Shown: positions 32,780 to 44,877, counted from the stretch's first letter. The stretch: DNA of 64,000 nt from Fallopia convolvulus (GCA_964016875.1 OZ024719.1:28339877-28403876), one strand, 5' to 3'. Program-made: numbers and translations. Notes: generated by a model from the letters alone, not told the origin.

Positions 32780-34120
32780 TAAGGTGAGATAGAATCTATG
32801 AGAAATAAAAATATTTGGGATCTAGTTGAGTTGTTGTAAGGTGTGAAACCCATTGGTTGTATATTGATATTTAATGCCAAAATGGGTTCATTGACAACAT
32901 CAAAAGACATAAGACTCTTCTTATTGCAAAAGGATTCACTCAAAAGAACGTTGGTGACTTTAATGAGATCTTTAAGAGGAATAATGACACTTGTAGTTCA
33001 TTTTGATTTATATCTACATAAGATGGATGTAAGGATAACATTTCTTAGTAGAAATATTGAGAAAATAGTTTATATGATTGAACCAGAAAGTTTAAATCCA
33101 AAGATTTGAATTCTATGGTCTATAAGTTAAAGAAATCCGTCTATGGTTTTAAAGAAGTTTAAAGATATGGAATCATAAATTTCATGAAGTGATTATCTCA
33201 TTTGGCTTTGAGGTAAATAAGGTTAAGGATTGTGTATATCTAAATTTCAGTTGGAGCAAGTTTATCTTTTAATGTTATATGTCATTGACATACTGCTATC
33301 TAGTCACGATATAGGCCTATTGCAAGAAACCAAGAAACATCTCATTAAGAAATTTGAGATAATAGATCTTAGGATTTAGGCATAAAGCAATTGCAAGCAT
33401 GTTTTTAAGATGCCGTTGAGTATCACAAAAGAGCTATATCGTTAAAATATTAAGTAGATTTGACATGAAAGGAAGTCTACAATAAGGTACATATATCACT
33501 AAAGGTGATAAATTCAGTCTTGATGCCCTAAAAGAATTTTGAGATTCAAAAAAATGTTGACTCTCTCTACATTGATTAGTAAGAAGTTGATTTTTTATTT
33601 ATTTACTTACACATCTGGATATGGTGTATTAAACTATAATATTTAGCAGGTACTAAATGGACCTCATTGGAAAGTAACCATAAAAGAGGTCATGAAGTTT
33701 TTATAGAGAGTGAAGGAATTCATTCTAACCTAAAGGAAATCGGACGGTTTGGAGATCATTGAGTATTTTAGCATCGATTTCATTGAGACTATGGTTTTAT
33801 TTTGGCTACAAGAGCTATAATTTGGAGGAGTGTTAATCAAACGCTTATAGTTGCTTCTACTATAGTTGCATAGTTTTGTCACTAGGGTGCATTCTTCTGC
33901 ATTGAGAGCCCAGTAAAAATTTTGTGTGACAAATTACAATATTGTTCTCCATCAACAAAACTTGTTTATTGGAGAAATACATCAACATTGTTGATAAAGT
34001 AAAGAGTTCAAGAAAGTCAAGTATTTTATAGAATATATGAGGACAAACTCCAAGATATCGGATCCGTTCACTAAGGATTGTCTCCTAAAGTCCTTCATGA
34101 GCATTCTGCTTTTTAAGTGT
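32780..34120 (+). pseudogene. pol: Copia reverse transcriptase / RNase H remnant
   Basis: Recognisable pieces across frames are NIWDLVELL and KPIGC near 32800-32860, ALVAHFDL-like VVHFDLYLHKMDV near 32990-33030, and VYKLKKSVYGFK near 33115-33150. The catalytic motif reads YVIDILLSS near 33278-33300, so the usual YVDD has lost one Asp. RNase H fragments lie around 33890-34060. Stops are frequent in all frames. The sublineage is uncertain. Confidence 0.7.
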
Positions 34121-34547
34121 TGGCATTCTTTTGGTACTTTGGTTTAGTGGGAGTTTGTATGGATATTCTATGTTTGATTTATGCATAATAAAGTTGTTAT
34201 GATTTTATTCATAATAAAGATTACTGAACTTATTTAAGGATGATTTGGATTGATCTCCAAATAAAGTAGGAACAATTGGAAATAGGCATGTTTTTGAGAT
34301 CGCATTGCATGTAATTTTCATGCCACTCATCCGTACTTGAGCTATGTCATTGAATATACTAGTTTGGTGAATATGGAAGGTTTAGTTACGATGATCTGTG
34401 ACGAATGCCACCGTGATCTCATATTAATATAAGAGATGGACAAGATTGATATAAAGTTGAAGTCTATAGAATTAGCGAAGATGTGTACACATAAGGAATT
34501 TGGTTAATATAATTGTCTTTTGGTCATATGTAGCCCAAGTGGGAGAT

Positions 34548-34994
34548 TGTTAGATTTTTAAATTTCTATTATGTGGGATTACATATTAAATATAACAATA
34601 TATTATATGGCTAATTATTAGTGGGTTTATTTTAAGTTATTCAATTATGTGAAAAACCCTCGGACTTTTAATAAATGGTATGGTCCCAATGGGTGGATAC
34701 CGGATTTGACCCAATAGGTTTAATGGGATTTTCATGGGTTAAATAAATAGAGATTTTAGGTTATGGTCCCAACATGCTAAATCATTCAAGCTTTCTACTT
34801 TACTCTCCCCATCCGAGTAAACGCACAAACCCTAAATTTGGCTGAGGAAGATCATATACCTACGGTTCTCGTTCGTAGTTCCACATAAGGTTCGATTGCT
34901 ATCTGGATTAAAGGTATGTCAAATTTGGTGTTTCTTAATAACCTAGTATGATCAATCTTGGCGTTTTAGTTCTAAATGAATTAATTTTCGAACA
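34548..34994 (+). repeat. 3' LTR of the decayed copia element (447 bp)
   Basis: GCCCAAGTGGGAGAT, a typical copia polypurine tract, ends at 34547. The LTR starts TGTTAGA and I place its end at CGAACA (34994), giving TGTT...AACA termini. No second copy is present to confirm the right border. Confidence 0.6.
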
Positions 34995-35859
34995 GGGAGC
35001 GGACGAAGTCAAAGGAGGTGGCCAACGTACAAGAGAATATCTCAAAAAAGCTTACTAGCACAAACGTTCGGAATGCCAAACACATCCTTAAATTTAACCA
35101 AAAGGACGAAGACCATTGTAAAAAATCCTTTCAAAGAGAGATTTCTACTTTTAATTGAGCCTTGTATTTCCTTTTTTAACATTCTCAATTTGTACGTTTT
35201 GATTTCCCGAACAATAAAATCGAACAACAATCGACATTTCCATTGTTCTTTCTGTCATTTAATAGATGTTTCGGGAGCCCTTCTAGGAGCCACGGTCTTG
35301 CCAGTCAAATTCATCGGCAGTGACATCGTTATAAGGCAAAAGGCTGATTTAATCACTTTTTATCTAAAACAATCGTATAGAAAATTGCAGGACTTTTCAG
35401 GAAGAATAAGAAGAGATATTATTATACAATGTACTCCATATTTACTAATATCTCTGTAATTATCCCTTAGAGATATGCTCGAGGAATATAAAGCACATTC
35501 AATTAACTTTAACTATGAAGGAAAGAATATATTTCATTTGGTGGATAACTATTTCTAAATTGATTGTAGAATCGGAATAAAGTAGGTTTCAAAATAATTG
35601 TAGGAAGAATAAATCTGGTACACCACCTTGAGTGTTTGTAATCAATGAGCCGAGTCTTTCACTCAAGTCCAACATAGCATTCATCCTCACTTTCATTAAC
35701 TATTTCAAAAAATAACTTCCAAATCAAAAGTTGAAAGATTATATTCTCACGATTCTCCAATGGAGATGTGGCAGGTGCACAATCATTGTTTAATAATGAT
35801 TAGTTGAATTATAGAAATTTGTTCATTGATTCTACTAAAAGGATTAACATTTAGACCAA
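34995..35859. other. Unassigned AT-rich region
   Basis: One open frame of 128 codons (35073-35459, plus) starts MPNTSLNLTKRTKTIVKNPF. It has no recognisable domain, and its composition follows the surrounding DNA, so I do not call it a gene. Nothing else stands out. Confidence 0.5.
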
Positions 35860-36139
35860 TTTATGGCAATATATATGCATAGAACTATGTTCTAGTACAA
35901 CACCTTCTTATGGTTCAATTGTTTTACCACTATAAATAACATAATATATTTGTATGGATAACTCTATATCGTAGTCGATCTTATGAATAACTATATATGA
36001 TGTGATGAGCAATTTTTCATTACATGACACTAAAACACATAGTAACATGCCAAATGAATATCAATATTATCTGTTATGAATAATTTAATAGATATTCAGA
36101 AAAGTTTGTTATGCTATTCATAACAAATAGTATTTTTTG

Positions 36140-37193
36140 ATAAGGAAAGGAATTTGGGCGATCACTAGATCATCCTGACGGAAGAGGGTGTGCAAACCCG
36201 AGTCAACTGCAAGTGGAATAGAGGAGACGCGTATAAACGAGCAAGCGATGTAGCCCGCCACCGAATTGCACTCACGGTTGACGTGAATGATACACCAATC
36301 TTGAAAACGAGCCAACAAGCAGTGGATATCCAAACGAAGCAACTCAATCTCCCACGGGCAGCGCCAGTCACCAAGAACGGCCTTCACCAGTTGCAAATTA
36401 TCGCCTTCAATCTGGATCCGGGGAATGCCACGACGAATGGCCTCGAGAAGTCCCTAGCGTAAGGCTATGGTCTCAGAGGTCAGAATGGACTGATGACGAA
36501 TCAATCCTCCATCGAAATGGATGGGGGAGTCGTTGGAGTCCTTGAGGATGAACCCGTAAGAAGCCACACCATCCGCATTCACTGCATCATCAAAATTCAA
36601 TTTAGTAAAATCCCTTCTGGGTTTTGCCAATTTTGTGGGCTTTCTCTTAGGCCCACCTCTCGCCATTCCGTAACGTGAGTTATCCGATGCCGAGGCTTGC
36701 GCGTCTTTCAAATTATTAATTTGGTTGTGAATAAAGTCGCAAATGTTTGCGGCGTTATTGTCAAAAACTCTTTTATTCCTAGAGTACCATAGGCACCACC
36801 AGGTGTTAGCGAGGAGTTCCATTTCCTCCTTTGTTAATCGCATCCTTATCTCATCCAGGACAATATGGTTGGCAGCGAGCCTCATCTTAGTTGTACACAT
36901 GGTTAGTGTCTTCCTCAAGATTGTTACAGGCCTCGCAACCCAACGGAACCGGGATATGGTTGGCAGCGAGCCTCATCTTAGTTGGCAAACCATTTTTGGC
37001 TATTTTCCAAACAAAATTTTTCACTTTAAGGGGTGGGGGGGTGTTGAGTTTATTGATCCAAGCTAGATTTATTTTTGGTTCACCTTTAGATTGGTGGATC
37101 CATTGCATGGTTGAATGGGTTGAGTACCATCCATTTTTGCTAGGTTGCCAGTATAGTCTGTCCGGGATTTTGTTAATCGGGTTTATGATTTTG
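36140..37193 (-). pseudogene. LINE zinc-finger (zf-RVT) and RNase H region
   Basis: Reading leftwards on the minus strand, GWYSTHSTMQWIHQ, LNTPPPLKVKNFVWKIAKNG, LPTKMRLAANHI and CEACNNLEEDTNHV (about 37190-36885) form the zf-RVT domain. Then WWCLWYSRNKRVF leads to an RNase H domain (FDDAVNADGVASYGFILKDS near 36600, EGDNLQLVKA near 36390, CNSVAGYIA near 36260). Plant L1 elements are known to have gained this RNase H. A 31-bp direct repeat (36863-36893 and 36954-36984) scrambles the junction between the two domains. Stops and frameshifts inactivate it. Confidence 0.85.
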
Positions 37194-37198
37194 GATAT

Positions 37199-37968
37199 TG
37201 TTGGATCGTAAACGGTTAGCAAAGAGCTTGGGAACTGGCAATTAAGTTGTTCCCAAGGCAGCGGAAGTAAACAATCGCAAGTAATAAAGACAGTAAAGAA
37301 CGCAGTTCCTTTATAGAGGAACCCCACTACAACCAACTAGTTGTATGGGTAAACCTCTACCTCCGCTTGGAGGATTTTGAATGACTTTCTTATATTAATT
37401 GCTTTGTTCCTTAGTTACACAGCCGGATTCACACTTCTCTGTTCCTACGAGTTCTTCCTAACTCTAGCAACACTAGAAAATCCTCTCAACTGAGTTCCAA
37501 AGCTCACAACAGCAAAATACAAATAAGTCAAACCTTACACCGACTTCTTAGTTCCCTTGTCCTTGGGAACTTCGGCTTCACCGTCGTTGAGATCACACAC
37601 TCGCCGGCGGGGACTTCTCTTCCTTTTCTTTCTTTTTCTCAGATGTGGGTGTTTGAGAGTTCTGGGAGAAGTACTCAGTCCGAGTACTATTCATTTGGCT
37701 TTATAGTCCAGGTGAGCTTGGGCAATCGCATCTTTTGTTTGTGTCCAAAATGCCCTTTGCTTGATGCCCAAGTTGTACTTTCTTCACATGTGACTTTAGT
37801 TTGAACTAGGTCAACTTCTTGGATCAATCGGACCGTTGGATGAAGCGTGACAGTCTGATCCTCAGACTGTTCCTTCGGGCTGTCTGAGACAGAATCCCGC
37901 GATCTGCGCTGAACGGTCATTGTCCTCACATGTGAGTTCCCATGTCATGGGAAGTGTCTTCTTCAGAG
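37199..37968 (-). repeat. SIRE-like 3' LTR, truncated
   Basis: It matches 42854-43622 almost base for base, then stops at CTTCAGAG where Athila LTR sequence begins. About 290 bp of the LTR are missing. Confidence 0.9.
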
Positions 37969-39236
37969 GTCGTTTTGAAGGTGTTTTGGCATGGATCAAG
38001 GGTCGTTTTGAAGGAGAATCGGAACATGGAGCAAGGCCCGAGCTTAAGAGGGAAAGAGAGGAGCAAGCCATGAAGAAGAACAAGAGAAAAGCCAACAAGA
38101 AGAAGGTGGAACGAGGTACGGATCGAGTTAGAACCAACGCCGGACCCGAGATGATTTTTCGACCTCGGACCGACTTGCCCAGTAAGTCAGGCCCGAGGTG
38201 CTCCGTGTCGGTCCGAGTCGGTCGCTGGCTGGATTGGGCTCCAAGGCACGAAATTGTAAACTACCACTTTTGCCCCTCATCTATTAAGGCTCTCTTATCT
38301 TCTAATTGGAGGAGGTTCCCACACACTTAGCAAGGAACCAACTCTCAAAAACACTCAAGAGGATACTTGGAGAGCAAGGAGGAAGGAGAGGAGAAGGAGA
38401 AGAGAGGGAATCGGCATAGGAGAAGGAGATTTGATAGGTTTGGTTGATAGATTAGCTTTGCCTTGTTTTGATTTTGTGGATTTGGAAACCTTGGATTGGA
38501 GTTTGTGGATTGCTTTTGATTTGTGAATGAAATTTGGCTTTGGTTTGAGATTGATGATGTTGATTGCTTTGCTTTGTGATTTGTTTGCTTTCTTTGTTTG
38601 CCATATGGAGTAGATCTCCTTGATCTTGGGTTATGGGGGAAAACTCTAGCTAGGTTGGGCTAGAAACCCCAATTCCATAAGCCTTGAGTGCTTGATCTAG
38701 GAACCCACTCTACATAGAGCTACAATTCCTTATGAAAGTAAGGAATCAAGGCTTGTGATTGGCAAAGTAACGAAAGTGAACATTTGTCCATATCAAGACC
38801 TTGCTTCGAAGGGGATTTCCCCAATGATCGATGTGTAGAAGTGGTTGGAATGAGGGTGAAAGCACCTCGATCCTATTCCGATCATCACTTATTGCTTGAA
38901 TTGGGGTGGAAAAGCCTTAATCTACTAGAGAAGGAACCCAAAAGCCCAAGATCTACTTTCAATCTTTGAGTTCGATAAAACCAGCTACATCGGGCCCGAC
39001 TTGCTCTACGTCGGTCCCGACTTCCCTCTTTGTCGCCAACATCGGGCCCGACGTGACACTTGTGTCGGTCCCGACTGTTCTCTTTGTTTTCCTTTGTTTT
39101 AAGTTCTCCTTTCCAGCTTTCTAGTGTTTAGGCACCTCAATCGAGTAGATTTCCCGAGCGTTCGACACCCACCACGTGCTACAACGGGGTCGGGTTATAA
39201 ATTGTATCTCTAGACCCTCGCATTCGTGAGCGATCA
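37969..39236 (+). repeat. Older Athila LTR fragment inside the SIRE-like element
   Basis: It aligns to about 6185-7460 of the Athila LTR with many differences. It lacks the first 130 bp but keeps the exact GCGATCA end at 39236. The palindromic motifs are retained at 38119-38216 and 38990-39074. It is oriented opposite to the host copia element. Confidence 0.9.
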
Positions 39237-39538
39237 CATGGGAACACTCGTCTTCAGCTTCTTCATTTGATGTTTCTTCAGAGATTTCTGGCAAGTTCCC
39301 CTTGGATACTGAATTCTGGCAGGGTATTGTCTTGGGGGACAACAAAGTTGTTCCCTGAAGAGGGAACCTCGAGAGAGTTGGAGGTGTCTTGTAGTTCTTC
39401 TGAGGAGGAAGCCTCGAGGCAGATTTGGTCAGTGAGAGTTGGATCTTCGTCGTTGTTCCCTGGTGGTGGGATGTTGCTTGCACTTGGATAGTCTTCATCC
39501 CTTTTCCTTGGCTCATCATCGTCATCATCATCGTCTTC
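39237..39538 (-). pseudogene. Copia integrase-RT linker
   Basis: In frame with the upstream integrase after a TAA at 39539, it encodes an aspartate run followed by EPRKRDEDYPSASNIPPP and a Ser/Glu/Pro-rich stretch. This acidic low-complexity linker normally precedes RT in SIRE elements. It is cut by the Athila LTR at 39236. Confidence 0.7.
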
Positions 39539-40084
39539 TTATATTACCAGCTTGAATAGAGTTCCCTTCCCTTGGGTCTCTGTTCCCATCTTTACGGATT
39601 TCTCATTGAAGACGACATGGATGCTTTCTTCAAATTTCTTGGTCCTCTTATTATAAACCCTGTAAGCCTTGCTTTGAGCTGAGTATCCCAGGAAGATCCC
39701 TTCATCGCTTCTGGGGTCGAATTTGCCAAGATTGTCTTTGTCGTTATTGTGAACAAAGCATGTGCAACCAAATGTTCTCAAGTGTGAGATGTTTGGTTTT
39801 CTCCCTTTGATGAGCTCATAGGACGTTTTGTTGATCAGGGGCCTTGTCATGGCTCGGTTCAAGATATACGTAGCTGTGGAGATGGCTTCGGTCCAAAAGT
39901 ACTCGCGAACTCCACTTTCAATCATCATGGTTCTATTCTTTCTCTCGACCACTCCATTTTGCTGAGGGGTGCGAGGAGCTGAGAAATTGTGAGAGATCCC
40001 ATTTTTCTCACAGAAGTTTAGGAACTCTGAGTTTTGAAACTCAGTTCCGTGATCAGATCTGATTGCTTTCAGTTTAAGTCCCAA
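39539..40084 (-). pseudogene. int: SIRE-like integrase, C-terminal half
   Basis: It begins MGLKLKAIRSDHGTEFQNSE, with the second catalytic Asp, and has the catalytic Glu in NGVVERKNRT; 35 residues lie between them. FGCTCFVHNNDKDNLGKFDP and GIFLGYSAQSKAYRVYNKRT follow. A one-frame shift near 40085 separates it from the first half, so the integrase is broken although all three acidic residues are present in the DNA. Confidence 0.9.
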
Positions 40085-40086
40085 GC

Positions 40087-40857
40087 TTACTTCTGTTTGA
40101 TGAAGGGTTCGAATTCTTCAAATGCTTGTGATTTTGCCTTTAAGAAAATAACCCAGGTGAATCTTGAAAAATCATCGATTAAAACATACATGTACCTTTT
40201 TCCACCGTAGCTAGCCGTTCTCATGGGACCACAGAGATCCATGTGAATTAGCTCTAAAGGCCTGGTTGTGCTCACCACCTTTTTGGGTTTGAAGGAGTTC
40301 CTGGTCTGTTTCCCTCGAACACATGCTTCACACATTTTGACTCCTTCGAGATTGACCCGTGGAAGACCGATGACCAGATCCTGTAGATAAAGCTTCAGGA
40401 TTTGATTTACACCTGCATGTCCCAGTCGTCTATGCCAGAGTTCCGTGTCATCTTGGGAACTTGCAAGACACAGCTTCATTGGTGGTTCAAATTCTGTATC
40501 TACTACATAAACGTTGTTGTGCCTTCTTCCTCTCAGAATCACTTTGTTGGTCTTTTTTTTGATGAATAGGCATTCGTCTGAGTCGAAGGTGACAACGTTG
40601 TTCCCTTGATCACATATCTGGGCAACACTTAAGAGATTGTATCCCAGATCTTTCACCAAGTTGACATTGCTGATTTTGATTGATCTATTTATCAATACTT
40701 CTCCCTTTCCAATTACTTCTCCCTTATTTTTATTGCCAAATGAGACGTGGCCTCCTTCAGCATGAGTGTGGAGTGAGATGAGGATATCCTTGTTTCCGGT
40801 CATATGGTTCGAGCATCCACTGTCTATGAACCATGCATTGTTCCCTCTCACTGCCAC
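40087..40857 (-). pseudogene. pol: SIRE-like protease and integrase, N-terminal half
   Basis: The protease active site reads FIDSGCSNHMTG near 40825-40790. The gag-pre-integrase zinc region follows (LWHRRLGHAGVNQILKL and CEACVRGKQTRNSF near 40450-40300). The integrase core begins with the first catalytic Asp in HMDLCGPM and YVLIDDFSRFTWVIFL. The frame ends at a stop produced by the shift near 40085. Another frame change separates it from gag near 40860. Confidence 0.9.
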
Positions 40858-40870
40858 CTACAAGATAAAG

Positions 40871-42802
40871 TTAGTGTTTTGAGACCCAGGCAAGATGACT
40901 CTTGCCCGGTCCCTTGCAAGGGAAAATATTCTCATTTAAAACGTAGTCAGCGATGTTGATATCATGAGAGTTGGAGTTCCTTTGATGATTGACATGATGT
41001 TTTTGTTTATTTAGGAACTCACGGTTTCTAAGGGTTTGGGCTTTCTTCTTGGGACATGCTTCCTTGTAGTGCCCATGAGCACCACAATTCCAACACGTCT
41101 TGTAGTATTCTCCCAGGTAGTACTTTGGGTGAGGTCTCTGGATTCTGTTCCTATCCATGGTTTCCTTGTTGTACACCCGTGACCTATTTTCCTTAGGAAT
41201 TTGGACATAAAGTCTATGTCCAGTGTTCCCAGTGTAATAATCTCTCTCACCACCGTTCCCACTTTCTAGGACCCTGATTTTTTCTTAAAGATGAGCATTT
41301 TTCTGTTTCTCACATTGAAGTTCTAAGGCCCTACACTCATGGATTTCATGTTCACTCAGGGATGACTTTCCATTCTTTGAGCATTCACCTTTGTATCCTA
41401 TGCCATGTTTGGCTGGGACAAACTTAATTTGGGAACTCGAGGCTTCAAGATGGTCAGGAGTCTTACTCAGGTTTTGCAAGAGGGTGTTTTCATCTTTCTC
41501 TAGAGTTTTGATTTCATTTTCTAGATCTACGATGTGAGACACATGAGACTTGAGTTTTTCAAGAAGGGATGTGCAGTTGGGACAAGGTTCAAGACCAACT
41601 AATTGAGCATTTATGTGTTCCTGTTTTTCCAACTTGTTTTGCAGTTTTATGTTATCTTTGACAAGACTTGAAAGGAATTTCAACAACTCAGGTTTTTCAT
41701 AGTTATTTAAAGAATCAAGAACAGTTTCAGTGGTTACCTCACTGGGTTGTTCCCCAGTGGTTTCTCCTATGGCCATGCCACACATGTCTGGGAGTGCCCA
41801 TGACTCGGGATCTTCGTATTCATCATCGCTCCAGGTGGCGATGTAAGCCTTCTTCCCTTGCTTTCGGCCGTCAGTTCCCTGTGGGCATTCCTTAGCGAAG
41901 TGTCCTTTCTTGTTGCACTTGTAGCAGGTGACATCGGAGAGGTCCTTCTCTGCGAGTTTTCTTTGGGAACTCTGTCCATTTCCCCAGTTCCCACTGTTCC
42001 TTTAAGACTTCCCTTTGTAGAAGTTTCGAAGAGCCTTTGTTACGAGAACTAGCTCCTCATCATCTTCTTCTTCGGAGTCTTCGTGTTGTTCTTGGGTTGA
42101 TTTGAGCATCTTCTCGATCTTGAGTGCGATCCCTCGATGAGCTCGAGTCTGTTCCTTATCATCGATCTTTCTCTTCTCGTGTCCTACTAGCTTTCCAAAC
42201 ACTTGATGGAGCATGAGTGTTCTATTCTCCGGATTTTCTTTGAACATTGTTCTCTCGTTTGCCCATTCTCTAGTCAATCCGTTGAAGAGCTGTTGGACCT
42301 TCATCTTATGGGTGATTTCTTCTTTGGTGATCCTCAAGCCTTCCATTTTGGTGCAAAGTCCTTCAAATCGGGACTGGTAGCTATCGACAGATTCTCCCAT
42401 CTCCATTTGGAAGTTGTAGAACTCCCTTTTTGCATTCATCTGAAGATCTTCTCGGAGATCTGAGTTCCCAACGTGCATTTGTTGGATGGCTTCCCACATT
42501 TCCTTGGTTGTGTCAAGGTTTGCTACCCTGTCACAGTCTTGTACGCACATGGACCTCTTCAGGTGTTGTTTGGCTTTGTAGTTTGTCTCCATACACTTGT
42601 ATTCGTTGGGTCCCCACTTGGAGAGGTCATTGACTATAGCTGGATCATTTTCGAAGTTGCCTCTCTCGATAACACACCAGGCTTGGTAGTCTTGGCCACG
42701 CATCCAATCCTTCATGTTGCGTTGCCAGCTTTCAAATCTTCCTGTAATAAGCCTTGGTGGCTTACTAGTGTTGTTCCCCACTTGAGTAAGTTCCTGAGCC
42801 AT
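40871..42802 (-). pseudogene. gag: SIRE-like gag (long, two zinc knuckles, two stops)
   Basis: The ATG at 42802 starts MAQELTQVGNNTSKPPRLIT and runs into a UBN2/DUF4219-type gag core (WQRNMKDWMRGQDYQAW, YNFQMEMGESVDSYQSRFEG). The frame has TAA at 42002-42004, then CYKCNKKGHFAKEC (first knuckle, about 41936-41895). A coiled-coil stretch with LVKDNIKLQNKLEKQEH follows. A second TAA near 41285 precedes CWNCGAHGHYKEAC (second knuckle, about 41105-41064). The whole frame stays in register, so two point changes account for its loss. It would form the virus-like particle. Confidence 0.88.
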
Positions 42803-42833
42803 TTGATACCTGCGATGCTAACACAGATCTAGA

Positions 42834-42851
42834 GCGCAAGCTCTGATACCA
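42834..42851 (-). other. SIRE-like primer binding site
   Basis: On the minus strand the site reads TGGTATCAGAGCTTGCGC, 2 bp inside the 5' LTR. It matches initiator-Met tRNA for the first 12 bases. Confidence 0.9.
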
Positions 42852-42853
42852 AT

Positions 42854-43913
42854 TGTTGGATCGTAAACGGTTAGCAAAGAGCTTGGGAACTGGCAATTAA
42901 GCTGTTTCCAAGGCAGCAGAAGTAAACAATCGCAAGTAATAAAGACAGTAGAGAATGCAGTTCCTTTATAGAGGAACCCCACTACAACCAACTAGTTGTA
43001 TGGGTAAACCTCTACGTCCGCTTGGAGGATTTTGAATGACTTTCTTATATTAATTGCTTTGTTCCTTAGTTACACAGCCGGATTCACACTTCTCTGTTCC
43101 TACGAGTTCTTCCTAACTTTAGCAACACTAGCAAATCCTCTCAACTGAGTACCTAAGCTCACAACAGCAAAATACAAATAAGTCAAACCTTACACCGACT
43201 TCTCAATTCCCTTGTCCTTGGGAACTTTGGCTTCACCGTCGTTGAGATCACACACTCGCCGGCGGGGACTTCTCTTCCTTTTCTTTCTTTTTCTCAGATG
43301 TGGGTGTTTGAGAGTTCTGGGAGAAGTACTTAGTCCGAGTACTATTCATTTGGCTTTATAGTCCAGGTGAGCTTGGGCAGTCGCATCTTTTGTTTGTGTC
43401 CAAAATGCCCTTTGCTTGATGCACAAGTTGTACTTTCTTCACATGTGACTTTAGTTTGAACTAGGTCAACTTCTTGGATCAATCGGACCGTTGGATGAAG
43501 CGTGACAGTCTGATCCTCAGACTGTTCCTTCGATCTGTCTGAGACAGAATCCCGCGATCTGCGCTGAACGGTCGTTGTCCTCACATGTGAGTTCCCATGT
43601 CATGGGAAGTGTCTTCTTCAGAGTTCCCTTGATGGAAAATCTTCATCGTTGTAAGCTTGTGTTCTATTGATTGTTTTTGGGAGTTCCCACTTTATGGGAA
43701 CTTTCCTCTTCAGAGTTCCCTTGATGGAAACTCTTCATTGTGGCCTGCAGTGGCTTTTGGTCATTCATAGGAGTTCTTGGCTGTACCTGTGTTCCTTAGA
43801 AATACTTGAACAAACCACATTAGTTCCCTATGGTGTTTGTCATTCTCAAAACTTAAGAGAATTACATCGTTGATCCGTTGTTTAGAACCAGAGGTCCCAA
43901 CGACGTCCCAACA
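42854..43913 (-). repeat. SIRE-like 5' LTR (1060 bp)
   Basis: TGTTGGATCG starts it and CGTCCCAACA ends it on the plus strand; GATAT follows at 43914. GTTCCCA/TGGGAAC motifs recur, mostly within 43585-43700. Confidence 0.92.
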
Positions 43914-43918
43914 GATAT

Positions 43919-44700
43919 GATGTCAAGGTCGTCTGGATTAATGACCTTGATCAATTTTTCAATGTTCCAAGAATTATCCTCTCTAAGGTACTAATCCACG
44001 GTTTCGTCTCAGTTAATAAAGTTTTCTGCATCTGTCCTTGGGTTGAGACGGCCCTTACTGCTCAAGTTGTCTTTCCATAAACGGTTTTTCAATCCCCAAT
44101 GTCCCAAATAAGTCCTTTCACAAATAGGTCTTTAAGGCCTATTAGCTTGGACCACTGCCAAGAGGTGTTATGTTTTTTCTTGTAGTTTAGGATGCTATGC
44201 ATTTTAAGATATTTTTTCGTAATAATTTTGACCCATAGATTGTTTGGTTCAGCTAATATTTTCCAAAGCAGTTTCATTTGGAGTGCTTGGTTCATCTCTT
44301 CTACCTTTGCGATTCCCACCCCACTATGCGCGGGTGGGAGGCAAATGAAGTTCCAACTAATGAGTGGTTTGTAATTGTGATCCTTGTTTCAAAATAAATT
44401 TTTATTGATTTGGTCAAGTTCTTGTAAGGTAGCTTGGGGTAGTATAAAGGATTGCATAATGTAGTTGGGTTATGTTGATAGATTTGCTTTAATTAGGGTC
44501 TTACGTCCCTCTTGGGATAGAGTATTTGCTTTCCATTTTGCAAGTTGGAATCTGGTCCGCATAATTAGTGGTTTAAAGGTGTTTTGTGTTACTCTACCAA
44601 TGATAATCGGGCATCCTAGGTATTTGTCCAACGCAACCGTGTTTGTGATTTGGAGAATCTATTTGATTTGTTCCTTTGTAGTATTGCTTGTATTTTTGGT
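43919..44700 (-). pseudogene. LINE reverse transcriptase C-terminal remnant
   Basis: On the minus strand GIAKVEEMNQALQMKLLWKI and NNLWVKIITKKYL (about 44319-44210) are the well-known post-RT segment of plant L1 elements. Upstream fragments to about 44700 carry the end of the RT thumb in other frames. The frame continues past 44089 with degraded sequence until the GATAT duplication, where the copia element begins. Confidence 0.82.
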
Positions 44701-44877
44701 GACCTAGAAAGCGGATTTATGTTATATATTCATAACAAATAGTATTGATATTCATTTTGCATGTTACATGTGTTTTAGTCGTTATGTAGTGCAAATTTGT
44801 TTATCATTTCATGTACAATTATTCATAATGTAGATTTATTCATACTTTGATATAAATTAGTTATTCATAAAAGTATA

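Larger units (their letters stand above)
32080..34994 (+). mobile_element. Decayed Ty1/copia retrotransposon, 5' part missing
   Basis: Remnants in order are a gag zinc-knuckle region near 32170-32230, the linker before RT near 32530-32640, RT at 32780-33400, RNase H near 33780-34120, a polypurine tract at 34534-34546 and one LTR. Protease and integrase are not recognisable and the 5' LTR is not in the window. The Tekay element ends exactly at its left border, so Tekay may have inserted into this older element. Confidence 0.7.
37199..43913 (-). mobile_element. SIRE-like Ty1/copia retrotransposon, lacking RT/RNase H
   Basis: The TGTTGG...CCAACA termini at 37199 and 43913 are flanked by GATAT (37194-37198, 43914-43918). 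On the minus strand: complete 5' LTR (42854-43913), Met primer site, gag with two zinc knuckles, protease, integrase, an acidic linker, then an Athila LTR fragment in place of RT and RNase H, and a partial 3' LTR (37199-37968). The long gag with an N-terminal UBN2-like part and the integrase end YSAQSKAYRVYNKRTKKFEE fit the SIRE/Maximus lineage. Confidence 0.88.
36135..44726 (-). mobile_element. 5'-truncated L1-type LINE (interrupted by a copia element)
   Basis: The perfect 20-bp duplication TATTCATAACAAATAGTATT flanks it at 36115-36134 and 44727-44746. On the minus strand the element ends in a short A run (TTTT at 36135-36138 on the plus strand) next to the left duplication, as expected for a LINE 3' end. 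LINE sequence itself occupies 36135-37193 and 43919-44726 plus one GATAT. It starts within the RT C-terminal region, so it is truncated at its 5' end, a common outcome of target-primed reverse transcription. Confidence 0.88.

Noticed and set aside
35073..35459. 128-codon frame beginning MPNTSLNLTKRTKT
   Set aside because: No recognisable domain or promoter and AT-rich composition like its flanks; left as unassigned rather than called a gene.
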